From Streptomyces sp. CC53 (GTDB taxonomy: Bacteria; Actinomycetota; Actinomycetes; Streptomycetales; Streptomycetaceae), in contig NZ_MKXB01000150.1 in NCBI RefSeq assembly GCF_001865245.1, forward strand, positions 45,378 through 78,516: DNA of 33,139 bases, given 5' to 3'. The translations under genes and the position numbers were made by a program. A model generated the notes under the pieces. That model ran no database searches. It was not told where the DNA came from and saw nothing but the letters and a program-made list of their open reading frames with translations. This document shows, piece by piece, positions 9,402 to 18,038 of this stretch (its first letter is position 1; each line of letters begins with the position of its first letter).

Positions 9402-10571
9402 GTGCAACGTCCCACCGTGACCGCCCTGTTGGTCGTTTCCGCCCTGCTGGCCGCGACCGGCTGCGCCGCGGACGGGCAGAGCCCGCCGGGCGCCACCGGG
9501 ACGCCGCCGCCGTCCGCGTCCGCGACGCGCGCGCCTTCCCCGTCCGCCTCCCCCACCCCGTCCGCCCCGCCCGCCAAGGGATCCGTCCGGGTGGTGCGGA
9601 CGGTCGCCGAGGGCCTGACGTCCCCGTGGGGTCTGGCCGAGCTGCCGGGCGGCGACCTGCTGGTGTCCTCCCGGGACGAGGGCACGATCACCCGGGTCGA
9701 CGCGGAGACCGGGAAACTCACCGTGGTCGGCGAGGTGCCCGGGGTCGACCCGGGCGGCGAGGGAGGGCTCCTCGGCCTCGCCCTGTCCCCCTCGTACGGG
9801 GAGGACCAGCTGGTCTACGCGTACTTCACCACCGCGTCCGACAACCGCATCGCCCGCATGATCTACGACGAGAGCCGTCCGGCCGGGCAGCAGCTCGGCG
9901 CCCCGGACACGGTCCTGCGGGGCATCCCCAAGGGCACGATCCACAACGGCGGCCGGATCGCGTTCGGGCCCGACGGGATGCTGTACGCGGGCACGGGCGA
10001 GACCGGCGAGCAGGGGCTGTCCCAGGACAGGGATTCCCTGGCCGGGAAGATTCTGCGGATGACCCCCGACGGGCAGCCCCTGCACGGCAACCCGCGGGAG
10101 GACTCCGTCGTGTACTCGTACGGCCACCGCAACGTCCAGGGCCTCGCCTGGGACAGCGAGAAGCGGCTGTGGGCGTCGGAGTTCGGTCAGAACACGTGGG
10201 ACGAGCTCAACCTGATCCAGCCGGGCCGCAGCTACGGATGGCCCGACGTGGAGGGGAAGGACGGCGGGTCGGGCGACTTCGTCGACCCGGTGGCGCAGTG
10301 GGACACGGCCGAGGCCTCGCCGAGCGGTCTCGCCTTGGCCGCGGGCTCGGCGTGGATGGCCGGGCTGCGCGGCCAGCGGCTCTGGCGCATCCCGCTGGCC
10401 GGCGGCAAGCCCTCCGCGGCGCCGCAGGCGTTCCTCGAAGGCGAGTACGGGCGGCTGCGCACGGTCCTGGCCGCGGGCGGCAACCGCCTCTGGCTGGTCA
10501 CGAGCGAGACCGACGGCCGCGGGACGCCGGAGCCCGGCGACGACAGGATCCTGCTGCTGGAGGTGCGGTGA
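9402..10571 (+). CDS. Lipoprotein beta-propeller sugar dehydrogenase (PQQ-type)
   Basis: An exported protein of about 389 residues related to soluble PQQ glucose dehydrogenase, aldose sugar dehydrogenase and sorbosone dehydrogenase (GSDH family). The N-terminus is a lipoprotein signal ending in LLAATGC, followed by a Pro/Ser/Ala/Thr-rich linker of about 45 residues. The propeller shows the family signatures LTSPWGLAELPGGDLLVS, GEGGLLGLALSP, IHNGGRIAFGPDGMLYAGTG, GKILRM and YGHRNVQGLAWD. GTG 9402 has GGAAGGA 9 nt upstream; ATG 9363 lies within a few bases of the likely transcription start. Streptomyces usually lack PQQ synthesis genes and none are here, so the cofactor, and even dehydrogenase activity, is uncertain. 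The gene is followed by repeat-rich noncoding DNA and stands alone. Confidence 0.88.
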   Translation: MQRPTVTALLVVSALLAATGCAADGQSPPGATGTPPPSASATRAPSPSASPTPSAPPAKGSVRVVRTVAEGLTSPWGLAELPGGDLLVSSRDEGTITRVDAETGKLTVVGEVPGVDPGGEGGLLGLALSPSYGEDQLVYAYFTTASDNRIARMIYDESRPAGQQLGAPDTVLRGIPKGTIHNGGRIAFGPDGMLYAGTGETGEQGLSQDRDSLAGKILRMTPDGQPLHGNPREDSVVYSYGHRNVQGLAWDSEKRLWASEFGQNTWDELNLIQPGRSYGWPDVEGKDGGSGDFVDPVAQWDTAEASPSGLALAAGSAWMAGLRGQRLWRIPLAGGKPSAAPQAFLEGEYGRLRTVLAAGGNRLWLVTSETDGRGTPEPGDDRILLLEVR

Positions 10572-10619
10572 GAGGTGCCCGCCCGGTCGGGTGAGGGGCC
10601 CGCGGGCCAGGTGACGGAG

Positions 10620-10741
10620 GACGGCGGCCCGCGGGCGGACGGCGGCGGCCCGCGAGCGGACTGCGGTCGCCCACGGGAGACGGTGGCGGCCCGCGGGGAG
10701 ACCGTGGTGGCCGTACGGGTGACGGCCACTCGTCCGCAGGA
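10620..10741. repeat. Degenerate tandem repeat, about six 18-21 bp units
   Basis: Units beginning GAC follow one another at 10620, 10638, 10659, 10679, 10700 and 10721, with lengths of 18, 21, 20, 21, 21 and 21. The shared core resembles GACGGCGGCGGCCCGCGGG. Divergence increases toward the right. The array starts about 50 nt past the stop of the propeller gene. A plus-strand frame runs through it, but it lacks a credible start and ribosome binding site, so I treat the array as noncoding. Confidence 0.6.
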
Positions 10742-10926
10742 CGGGGACTTCTCCGGGTGGCCGGGGCGACGGGGCAGCGAGTGCGCAGGGGCACCCCGGC
10801 CCCGTGCGGGCGACGGGAGGCGGCGCTCGGTCGGTCTCCGGACCCGGCCCGCCGTCCCGTGCGGCGCCCCCGCCGACGGGCGCCGGGGTCGGACCGGGAC
10901 GGCGCGGGCGCCGGGCTCCCGGCCCC
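10742..10926. other. Gene-free G/C-rich spacer between convergent genes
   Basis: This stretch lies between the repeat array and the stop of the acetyltransferase gene, where the plus-strand propeller gene and the minus-strand acetyltransferase converge. It is extremely rich in G and C with several small inverted repeats. I see no gene, no T-rich terminator and no promoter. Confidence 0.5.
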
Positions 10927-11508
10927 TCAGCTGCCGGGCAGGGCTCCTGCGGCCGCCCGGTGGGCGCGCCATTCCGGAGCGAGGACGGACCAGACCTCGC
11001 TGTCCTGCCGCTCACCGCGGTACACGTAGGCGCCGCGCAGGACGCCGTCCCGGGTCATGCCGAGGCGCTTGGCGACGTTGATGCTGTCGGTGTTGGCCGG
11101 GGCCGCCACCCACTCGACGCGGTGCATGCCGCGCACCTCGACCGCCCAGTCGATGATCGCTGTGGCGGCTCGGGTGACCAGGCCGCGTCCCACGGCGGCG
11201 GGTTCCAGCCAGCAGCCGACCTCACAGGCGCCCATCGCGGTGTCCATCGTGCGGAACATGACGCCGCCGACGAGGGTGCCGTCCAGCCGGATCGCGTAGA
11301 GGCGCCCCGCGTCGGCGGCCGTCTTGTCGGCGTACCTCTGGAGGAACGCCCGGGCCGACGGGAGGTCCTTGCACACGTCCGGCAGCCCGATGTACCGGCC
11401 GATGAAGTCCCGGCCCCGGTCGATGTGCGCGAGGTACTCCTCGGCCTGCCAGGGCTCCAGCGGGCACAGTTCGGCTCCGTCGTCTCCCAGGGACATCGCG
11501 AACACCAT
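10927..11508 (-). CDS. GNAT-family N-acetyltransferase (RimJ/RimL type)
   Basis: A protein of about 193 residues that should transfer acetyl from acetyl-CoA to an amino group. The RimJ/RimL-like pattern is clear: RLYAIRLDGTLVGGVMF in the central strands, then EVGCWLEPAAVGRGLVTRAATAIIDWA (the Q/R-x-x-G-x-G/A acetyl-CoA loop is VGRGLV), then RVEWVAAPANTDSINVAKRLGM near the end. The RimL relatives acetylate ribosomal protein N-termini, but many in Streptomyces are uncharacterised, so no substrate is named. ATG 11508 follows GGGGTGAG at 6-7 nt; ATG 11496 is a second in-frame choice. The gene is 35 nt downstream of the MMPL gene, with a G/C hairpin between them, so co-transcription is possible but may be attenuated. 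Confidence 0.88.
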   Translation of the reverse strand: MVFAMSLGDDGAELCPLEPWQAEEYLAHIDRGRDFIGRYIGLPDVCKDLPSARAFLQRYADKTAADAGRLYAIRLDGTLVGGVMFRTMDTAMGACEVGCWLEPAAVGRGLVTRAATAIIDWAVEVRGMHRVEWVAAPANTDSINVAKRLGMTRDGVLRGAYVYRGERQDSEVWSVLAPEWRAHRAAAGALPGS

Positions 11509-11526
11509 CGCGGGCTCACCCCGATC

Positions 11527-11543
11527 CCCGCCCTCCGGGCGGG
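11527..11543 (-). terminator. Hairpin between the MMPL and acetyltransferase genes
   Basis: CCCGCCC (11527-11533) and GGGCGGG (11537-11543) form a perfect 7-bp all-G/C stem with a 3-nt loop, directly abutting the MMPL stop. There is no T tail. It could be a weak terminator, an mRNA 3-prime stabiliser, or both. Confidence 0.4.
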
Positions 11544-13868
11544 CTACGGCACGAGCTCTCCGTCGCCGCTCGTGCGCTTCTGCGGAATCCTCGCACGGGC
11601 GGCCGGCACGCGGGCCTCGGGGGGCTCGATGCTGATCTTCGGCAGGATCCGGTCCAGGCTGCGCGGCAGCCACCAGTTGGCACCGCCCAGCATGTGCATC
11701 AGGGCCGGTACGAGCAGGGTCCGCAGGACGAAGGCGTCCAGGGCGACGGCGGCGGCGAGGCCGATGCCGAACATCGCGATGACCCGGTCGCCGGACAGCA
11801 CGAACGCGAGGAACACGGCGATCATGATGACCGCGGCGGAGTTGATGACCCGGCTCGTCTCGGCGAGGCCCACGCGGACGGCACGCCGGTTGTCCCGGGT
11901 CTCCAGCCACTCCTCGTACATCCGGCTCACCAGGAAGACCTGGTAGTCCATGGAGAGCCCGAACAGCACGGACACCGCGATGACCGGCAGGAAGGGTTCG
12001 ATGGGTCCGGCGCTGCCGAGGCCGAGCAGCTCACTGCCCCAGCCCCACTGGAAGATCGCGACGACGATGCCGAAGGCCGACGCGACGGCGGCCACGTTCA
12101 TGGCGGCGGCCTTCAGGGGGATGCCGAGGGACCGGAAGGCCAGGAGGAGCAGCAGGCAGCCGAGCGCGATGACCACGCCGACGAAGAGCGGCAGCTTGCC
12201 GATGATGACCTGGGCGAAGTCGTCGTACGCGGCCGTGATGCCGCCGACGTGGACGTCGAGAGTCGTGCCCTGCTCGGCGGCGGGAAGGACGTCGGTGCGG
12301 AGCCGCTCCACGAGGTCGCTGGTCTGCTGCGACTGGGGCGCGGAGTCCGGGACGACGGTGACCGTCGCCGTGCTGCCGTTGCCGCTGTAGGTGACGGGGC
12401 CGACGGAGTCGACGCCGGCGGTGGCGCGCAGCTGGCCGGGCAGCTCGTTCATGGCGACCCGGTCGGCGGCGCCGTCCAGCTCGGCGACCAGGGTCAACGG
12501 ACCGTTGACACCCGGCCCGAAGCCCTCCGCCAGCTGGTCGTACGCCTGGCGGGTGGTGGCCGAGGCGGGGTCGTTGCCCTGGTCGGAGGTGCCGAGGCGG
12601 AGGGACAGCGTCGGCAGCGCCAGGACGAGCATGACGACGGCGGCGACCGCGCCCAGCTTCTTCGGGTGCCGCTCGACGAACGCGGACCAGCGGGCCGCGA
12701 AGCCGGTGGGCAGCTCGGGCTGCGGGCCGTGCTCGGTGAGGCGGCGGCGCTCGCGGCGGGACAGGGCCCGCATCCCGATGAAGGAGAGCAGCGCGGGCAG
12801 CAGCGTCACGGACGCGGCGACGGTGAGGATGACGGTGAGGGAGGCGGCTATGGCGACGCCGTTGAGGAAGCCGAGCCCGAGGATCAGCATGCCGAGGAGG
12901 GCGATGCAGACGGTGGCACCGGCGAAGACGACGGCCCGCCCGGTGGTGGCGACGGCGCTCTCGGCGGCCTCGGCGACGGTGAGGCCGCGCTTGAGGCCCT
13001 TGCGGTGGCGGGTGACGATGAAGAGCGCGTAGTCGATGCCGACGCCGAGACCGATGAGCATGCCCAGCATGGGTGCGAAGTCGGCGACGGACATGACGTG
13101 GCCGAGCAGGGCGATCCCGGAGTAGGCGGTGCCGACGCTGACCAGGGCGGTGGCTATGGGCAGCGCGCTGGCGGCCAGCGAACCGAAGGCCAGGAAGAGG
13201 ACCACGGCGGCGACGGCGACGCCGACGATCTCCGCGGTGGGCGCGCTCTCGCTCTCGGTGAGCGCGGCGACGGACCCGCCGACCTCCACGTCGAGGCCGT
13301 CCCCGGCCGCGGCGCGGGCGGTGTCGACGAAGGTGCGGGCCTGCTCGCGCGGGATGTCGTCGGAGGTCTGGTCGAAGGCGACGGTGGCGTACGCGGTACG
13401 GCCGTCCTCGCTGATCTGGCCGCTGTACCCGCCGGACGTGTGGGCGTCGGCCTCGGCCGCCTGCGCCGTCCTGGCGGACTGCGGGTCGGCGTCGCCCGCG
13501 CGGGAGGCGTCGATGCCGCCCGTGGCCTCGGGGACGGCGGCGGAGCCGTACGGGCCGGTCACGGAGCTGACGCCGGGCAGCTCGCCGACCTCGTCCAGCA
13601 TGGCCGTCATCCGCTGCTCGACGGCGGCGGCGCGGACCGTGCCGGTCTCGGTGTGCCAGACGATCGTGCCGCTGCTGCCGCCCTGACCGGGGAAGCTCTC
13701 CTGGAGCACGGCCGCGGCGCGGCCGGACTCGGTGCCGGGCACGTCGTAGTCGTTCGAGTACGCGGACCCGGCGACACCGGCGGCCGCCGTCACGCCGACG
13801 AGCGCGCCGAGCCAGAGCAGTACGGTCACGAGGCGGTGGTGCATGCACCACCGGGCGAGGGCTGCCAA
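11544..13868 (-). CDS. MMPL family (RND superfamily) membrane transporter
   Basis: A 774-residue integral membrane protein with the MMPL layout: one N-terminal helix, a large extracytoplasmic domain, five helices, a cytoplasmic loop, then the pattern repeated, for about twelve helices. The first sterol-sensing-like core contains MLIGLGVGIDYALFIVTRHR; the second contains GLSMDYQVFLVSRMYEEW. These Asp-Tyr pairs are the proton-relay positions of the family. Actinobacterial relatives export lipids, siderophores or antibiotics; the cargo here cannot be told. TTG 13868 (MAALARWCMHHRLVTVLLW) follows GGGAG by 6 nt and places the first helix at residue 9 onward; upstream codons do not look coding. The only close partner is the acetyltransferase 35 nt downstream. 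No TetR gene adjoins it, unlike many MMPL genes. Confidence 0.92.
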   Translation of the reverse strand: MAALARWCMHHRLVTVLLWLGALVGVTAAAGVAGSAYSNDYDVPGTESGRAAAVLQESFPGQGGSSGTIVWHTETGTVRAAAVEQRMTAMLDEVGELPGVSSVTGPYGSAAVPEATGGIDASRAGDADPQSARTAQAAEADAHTSGGYSGQISEDGRTAYATVAFDQTSDDIPREQARTFVDTARAAAGDGLDVEVGGSVAALTESESAPTAEIVGVAVAAVVLFLAFGSLAASALPIATALVSVGTAYSGIALLGHVMSVADFAPMLGMLIGLGVGIDYALFIVTRHRKGLKRGLTVAEAAESAVATTGRAVVFAGATVCIALLGMLILGLGFLNGVAIAASLTVILTVAASVTLLPALLSFIGMRALSRRERRRLTEHGPQPELPTGFAARWSAFVERHPKKLGAVAAVVMLVLALPTLSLRLGTSDQGNDPASATTRQAYDQLAEGFGPGVNGPLTLVAELDGAADRVAMNELPGQLRATAGVDSVGPVTYSGNGSTATVTVVPDSAPQSQQTSDLVERLRTDVLPAAEQGTTLDVHVGGITAAYDDFAQVIIGKLPLFVGVVIALGCLLLLLAFRSLGIPLKAAAMNVAAVASAFGIVVAIFQWGWGSELLGLGSAGPIEPFLPVIAVSVLFGLSMDYQVFLVSRMYEEWLETRDNRRAVRVGLAETSRVINSAAVIMIAVFLAFVLSGDRVIAMFGIGLAAAVALDAFVLRTLLVPALMHMLGGANWWLPRSLDRILPKISIEPPEARVPAARARIPQKRTSGDGELVP

Positions 13869-14148
13869 AGGGTCGCTCCCTGAAGGGTTCGTGGTTCTGC
13901 GCCGGGAAGATCCCGTAAGAACACATGACCTGCTGATCTGCCATGCTGACAGCCAAAAGAGATCATTTGCCCCTTTCGTGGGCTTACTCACAGGGCGGAC
14001 GGCGGCGGGGCCCGCCGGACCGTACGGGGCGCACACTCCCGGTCCGGACCCTGTGGCGTTCGGCGGCCGGCCGCCGGTTGCCGGGGACCACTGCCGCCGC
14101 GGCCCCCCGGCCGCCCTCCCGTACCGCCGGCCCCGACCAGCGGTACGA
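13869..14148. other. Intergenic region upstream of the MMPL gene
   Basis: The part at 13895-13985 is clearly richer in A/T than its surroundings and is the probable promoter of the MMPL gene, but no hexamer pair is clear enough to mark. From 13986 to 14148 the sequence is G/C-rich with small inverted repeats. I see no gene here. Confidence 0.4.
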
Positions 14149-14192
14149 CGAAGGGGCGGCGCGCCGGTCCCTGCCGGTGCGCCGCCCCTTCG
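14149..14192 (-). terminator. Long terminator-like hairpin after gatB
   Basis: Bases 14149-14167 and 14174-14192 form a 19-bp stem with a single G-T wobble and a 6-nt loop, and the stem contains the run AAGGGGCGGCGC. It begins 13 nt beyond the gatB stop. It is symmetrical and could stop transcription from both sides. There is no T run on the gatB strand. Confidence 0.75.
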
Positions 14193-14205
14193 CGGTACGC
14201 GGGGG

Positions 14206-15720
14206 TCAGCCCTCGCTGACGCCCAGCTTCTCCAGGATCAGTTCCCGGACCCGGGCCGCGTCGGCCTGGCCGCGGGTGGCCTTCATGACCGCGCCGACCA
14301 GCGCGCCGGCCGCCGCGACCTTGCCGCCGCGGATCTTGTCCGCGATGGCGGCGTTGGCGGCGATGGCCTCCTCCACGGCGGCACCGAGGGCGCCGTCGTC
14401 GGAGACGACCTTCAGGCCGCGCTGCTCGACGACCGTGTCCGGGTCGCCCTCGCCGGCCAGCACGCCCTCGATCACCTGGCGGGCCAGCTTGTCGTTGAGG
14501 TCGCCGGACGCGACGAGCTCGGTGACGCGGGCCACCTGCGCCGGGGTGATGGCCAGCTCGTCCAGCGACGTGCCGGACTCGTTGGCCTGCCGGGACAGCT
14601 CGCCCATCCACCACTTGCGGGCCTGGTCGGCCGGGGCGCCCGCGTCGATCGTGGCGACGATCAGGTCGATGGCCCCGGCGTTGAGGATGGCCTGCATGTC
14701 GAGGGCGGAGACGCCCCACTCCTCGCGGAGCCGGTTGCGGCGCAGCCGCGGCAGCTCGGGCAGCTCGGCGCGGAGCTTCTCGACCCATTCGCGGGACGGG
14801 GCGACCGGCACGAGGTCGGGCTCGGGGAAGTACCGGTAGTCCTCGGCCTCCTCCTTGACCCGGCCCGACGTGGTGGAGCCGTCGTCCTCGTGGAAGTGGC
14901 GGGTCTCCTGGATGATCGTGCCGCCGCCGACGAGGACCGCGGCGTGCCGCTGGATCTCGTAGCGGACGGCCCGCTCCACGGAGCGCAGCGAGTTGACGTT
15001 CTTGGTCTCGCTGCGGGTGCCGAACTTCTCCGTGCCGACCGGGCGCAGCGACAGGTTGACGTCGCAGCGCATCTGGCCCATCTCCATGCGGGCCTCGGAC
15101 ACCCCGAGGGCGCGGATCAGGGAGCGCAGTTCGGCCACGTACGCCTTGGCGACCTCGGGCGCGCGGTCGCCGGCGCCGACGATCGGCTTGGTGACGATCT
15201 CGATGAGCGGGATGCCCGCGCGGTTGTAGTCGAGCAGGGAGTGCTGCGCGCCGTGGATGCGGCCGGTGGCACCGCCGACGTGGGTCGACTTGCCGGTGTC
15301 CTCCTCCATGTGCGCGCGCTCGATCTCGACGCGGAAGACCTCGCCGTCCTCCAGCTGCACGTCGAGGTAGCCGTTGAAGGCGATCGGCTCGTCGTACTGG
15401 GAGGTCTGGAAGTTCTTCGGCATGTCCGGATAGAAGTAGTTCTTCCGGGCGAAGCGGCACCACTCGGCGATCTCGCAGTGCAGCGCGAGACCGATCCGGA
15501 TGGCGGACTCGACGCCGGTCGCGTTGACGACGGGCAGCGCGCCGGGCATGCCGAGGCAGACCGGGCAGGTCTGGGTGTTCGGGTCCGCGCCGAGCTCGGT
15601 GGCGCAGCCGCAGAACATCTTGGTCTTGGTGCCGAGTTCGACGTGCACCTCCAGGCCCATGACGGGCTCGAAGGTGGCGAGGGCGTCCTCGTACGACACC
15701 AGGTCAGTCGTGGCGGTCAC
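14206..15720 (-). CDS. gatB: Asp-tRNA(Asn)/Glu-tRNA(Gln) amidotransferase subunit B
   Basis: GatB holds the kinase and tRNA-binding part of the GatCAB complex, which converts Glu-tRNA(Gln) to Gln-tRNA(Gln) (and Asp-tRNA(Asn) where needed) with ATP and ammonia passed from GatA. The 504 residues are typical. The N-terminal signature [18 protein letters not shown] is followed by the CPVCLG zinc-site cysteines, then [14 protein letters not shown] and the C-terminal YqeY-like tail ending [17 protein letters not shown] 15720 follows AGGGAAG. It is the last gene of gatC-gatA-small membrane gene-gatB and ends at a strong hairpin. Its presence indicates the indirect route to Gln-tRNA, normal for actinobacteria. 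Confidence 0.97.
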   Translation of the reverse strand: MTATTDLVSYEDALATFEPVMGLEVHVELGTKTKMFCGCATELGADPNTQTCPVCLGMPGALPVVNATGVESAIRIGLALHCEIAEWCRFARKNYFYPDMPKNFQTSQYDEPIAFNGYLDVQLEDGEVFRVEIERAHMEEDTGKSTHVGGATGRIHGAQHSLLDYNRAGIPLIEIVTKPIVGAGDRAPEVAKAYVAELRSLIRALGVSEARMEMGQMRCDVNLSLRPVGTEKFGTRSETKNVNSLRSVERAVRYEIQRHAAVLVGGGTIIQETRHFHEDDGSTTSGRVKEEAEDYRYFPEPDLVPVAPSREWVEKLRAELPELPRLRRNRLREEWGVSALDMQAILNAGAIDLIVATIDAGAPADQARKWWMGELSRQANESGTSLDELAITPAQVARVTELVASGDLNDKLARQVIEGVLAGEGDPDTVVEQRGLKVVSDDGALGAAVEEAIAANAAIADKIRGGKVAAAGALVGAVMKATRGQADAARVRELILEKLGVSEG

Positions 15721-15735
15721 GGTGAAACTTCCCTC

Positions 15736-15971
15736 TCAGCCGAACAGGACGTCGTCGTCACCGATGCGCTTCAGCTCGCGCACCAGGATGGCGAGGCCGG
15801 TGACGATGGCAGCGGCGGACACGACCGCGTCCACGAGCTGCAGCGTGTCGTGCTCGGTCCGGGCCTTGCGGGCCTGCTTGATGACGCTGACGGCGCCGAA
15901 CGCGGTGGTGCCGATGGACAGGTACGTGCCGGTCTTCGACTTCTTGAAGCCCTTGGCCTTGGTCATTGCGC

Positions 15972-15975
<4 letters not shown>
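15736..15975 (-). CDS. Small membrane protein encoded between gatA and gatB
   Basis: A 79-residue protein of unknown function. A basic N-terminus ([10 protein letters not shown]) is followed by a short hydrophobic stretch ([16 protein letters not shown]), a charged turn ([11 protein letters not shown]) and a clear transmembrane helix ([19 protein letters not shown]), then a charged tail ending DDDVLFG. I choose GTG 15975, which overlaps the gatA stop by four bases (GTGA) and has GGAGG 10 nt upstream; the in-frame ATG at 15966 would put that site 19 nt away. The overlap implies translational coupling to gatA, and gatB begins 15 nt after this stop. The gene is inserted inside an otherwise universal operon. 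No enzyme motif is present. Whether it contacts the amidotransferase is unknown. Confidence 0.8.
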
Positions 15976-17471
<1,496 letters not shown>

Positions 17472-17476
17472 GACGG

Positions 17477-17773
17477 TCAGTCCTCCCCCAGGATCTGCGG
17501 CACCTTGAAACGCTGCTGCTCCTGGGCAGGGGCACCGGAGAGCGCCTGCTCCGGGGTGAGCGACGGACGGACCTCGTCCGCGCGCATGACGTTGGTCAGC
17601 GGCAGCGGGTGGGAGGTCGGCGGGACGTCTTGGTCGGCGACCTCGGAGACGCGGGCGACCGCGCCGATGATGTCGTCGAGCTGGCCTGCGAAGTGGTCGA
17701 GCTCTTCGGGCTTCAGCTCCAGACGCGCCAGCCGGGCGAGGTGGGCGACCTCCTCGCGCGTGATGCCAGGCAT
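17477..17773 (-). CDS. gatC: Asp-tRNA(Asn)/Glu-tRNA(Gln) amidotransferase subunit C
   Basis: GatC is the small clamp that wraps GatA and GatB and stabilises the amidotransferase. The 98 residues match the family, with [21 protein letters not shown] at the start, an amphipathic middle containing [16 protein letters not shown], and the extended belt [13 protein letters not shown] running to [13 protein letters not shown] 17773 follows GAGGA at 7 nt. It is the first gene of the gat operon, with the promoter expected in the A/T-richer stretch just upstream (17795-17850). Confidence 0.97.
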   Translation of the reverse strand: MPGITREEVAHLARLARLELKPEELDHFAGQLDDIIGAVARVSEVADQDVPPTSHPLPLTNVMRADEVRPSLTPEQALSGAPAQEQQRFKVPQILGED

Positions 17774-18038
17774 GCAGCGATCCTCAGGGGTGAGTGTGTG
17801 GATTTTGGCCCAATCCTATGGGGCGGGGCCCCTCACCCGTTAAACGGTTTGCCCGTCGCCGCCGCCCCGGGCCGTCGGCGTCCCGCGGGTCCCGCCCGCC
17901 GGCACGTCCGCGGGCCGGCCCACGGACGTGCCGAAGGCCGGCCGGCCCGGAGGCACGCCCCTGCGCCGGGCGGGGGGACAGGCCGCCGGCAGGGCACGGC
18001 CGGCTCCGGACGGGGCCCGGTCCGCCGCGGCGGAGGGC
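17774..18038. other. Intergenic region between the rmdB-like gene and gatC
   Basis: The right-hand gene (rmdB-like) ends at 18039 and gatC begins at 17773, both reading leftward. On the minus strand TAGGAT occurs about 40 nt before the gatC ATG, with TTTAAC about 20 nt further up; this is a possible but oddly spaced gat promoter. The strong inverted repeat at 17900-17933 is listed separately. The rest (17934-18038) is G/C-rich with no gene. Confidence 0.4.
17900..17933 (-). terminator. Terminator-like hairpin after the rmdB-like gene
   Basis: CGGCACGTCCG (17900-17910) and CGGACGTGCCG (17923-17933) form a perfect 11-bp stem with a 12-nt loop. It lies 105 nt past the rmdB-like stop and about 125 nt before gatC, so it should insulate the gat operon. 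No T run is seen. Confidence 0.65.

Noticed and set aside
8499..11015. An 838-codon minus-strand open frame spanning the aldo/keto reductase, the propeller gene and the repeat region.
   Set aside because: It lies antisense to two genes with clear catalytic motifs, its protein is a Pro/Arg/Ala-rich mixture without domains, and high G+C makes long antisense frames common.
11694..13883. A 729-codon plus-strand open frame opposite the MMPL gene.
   Set aside because: The translation is mostly Gly, Asp, Glu and Arg with no motif, and the minus strand has the clear transporter reading.
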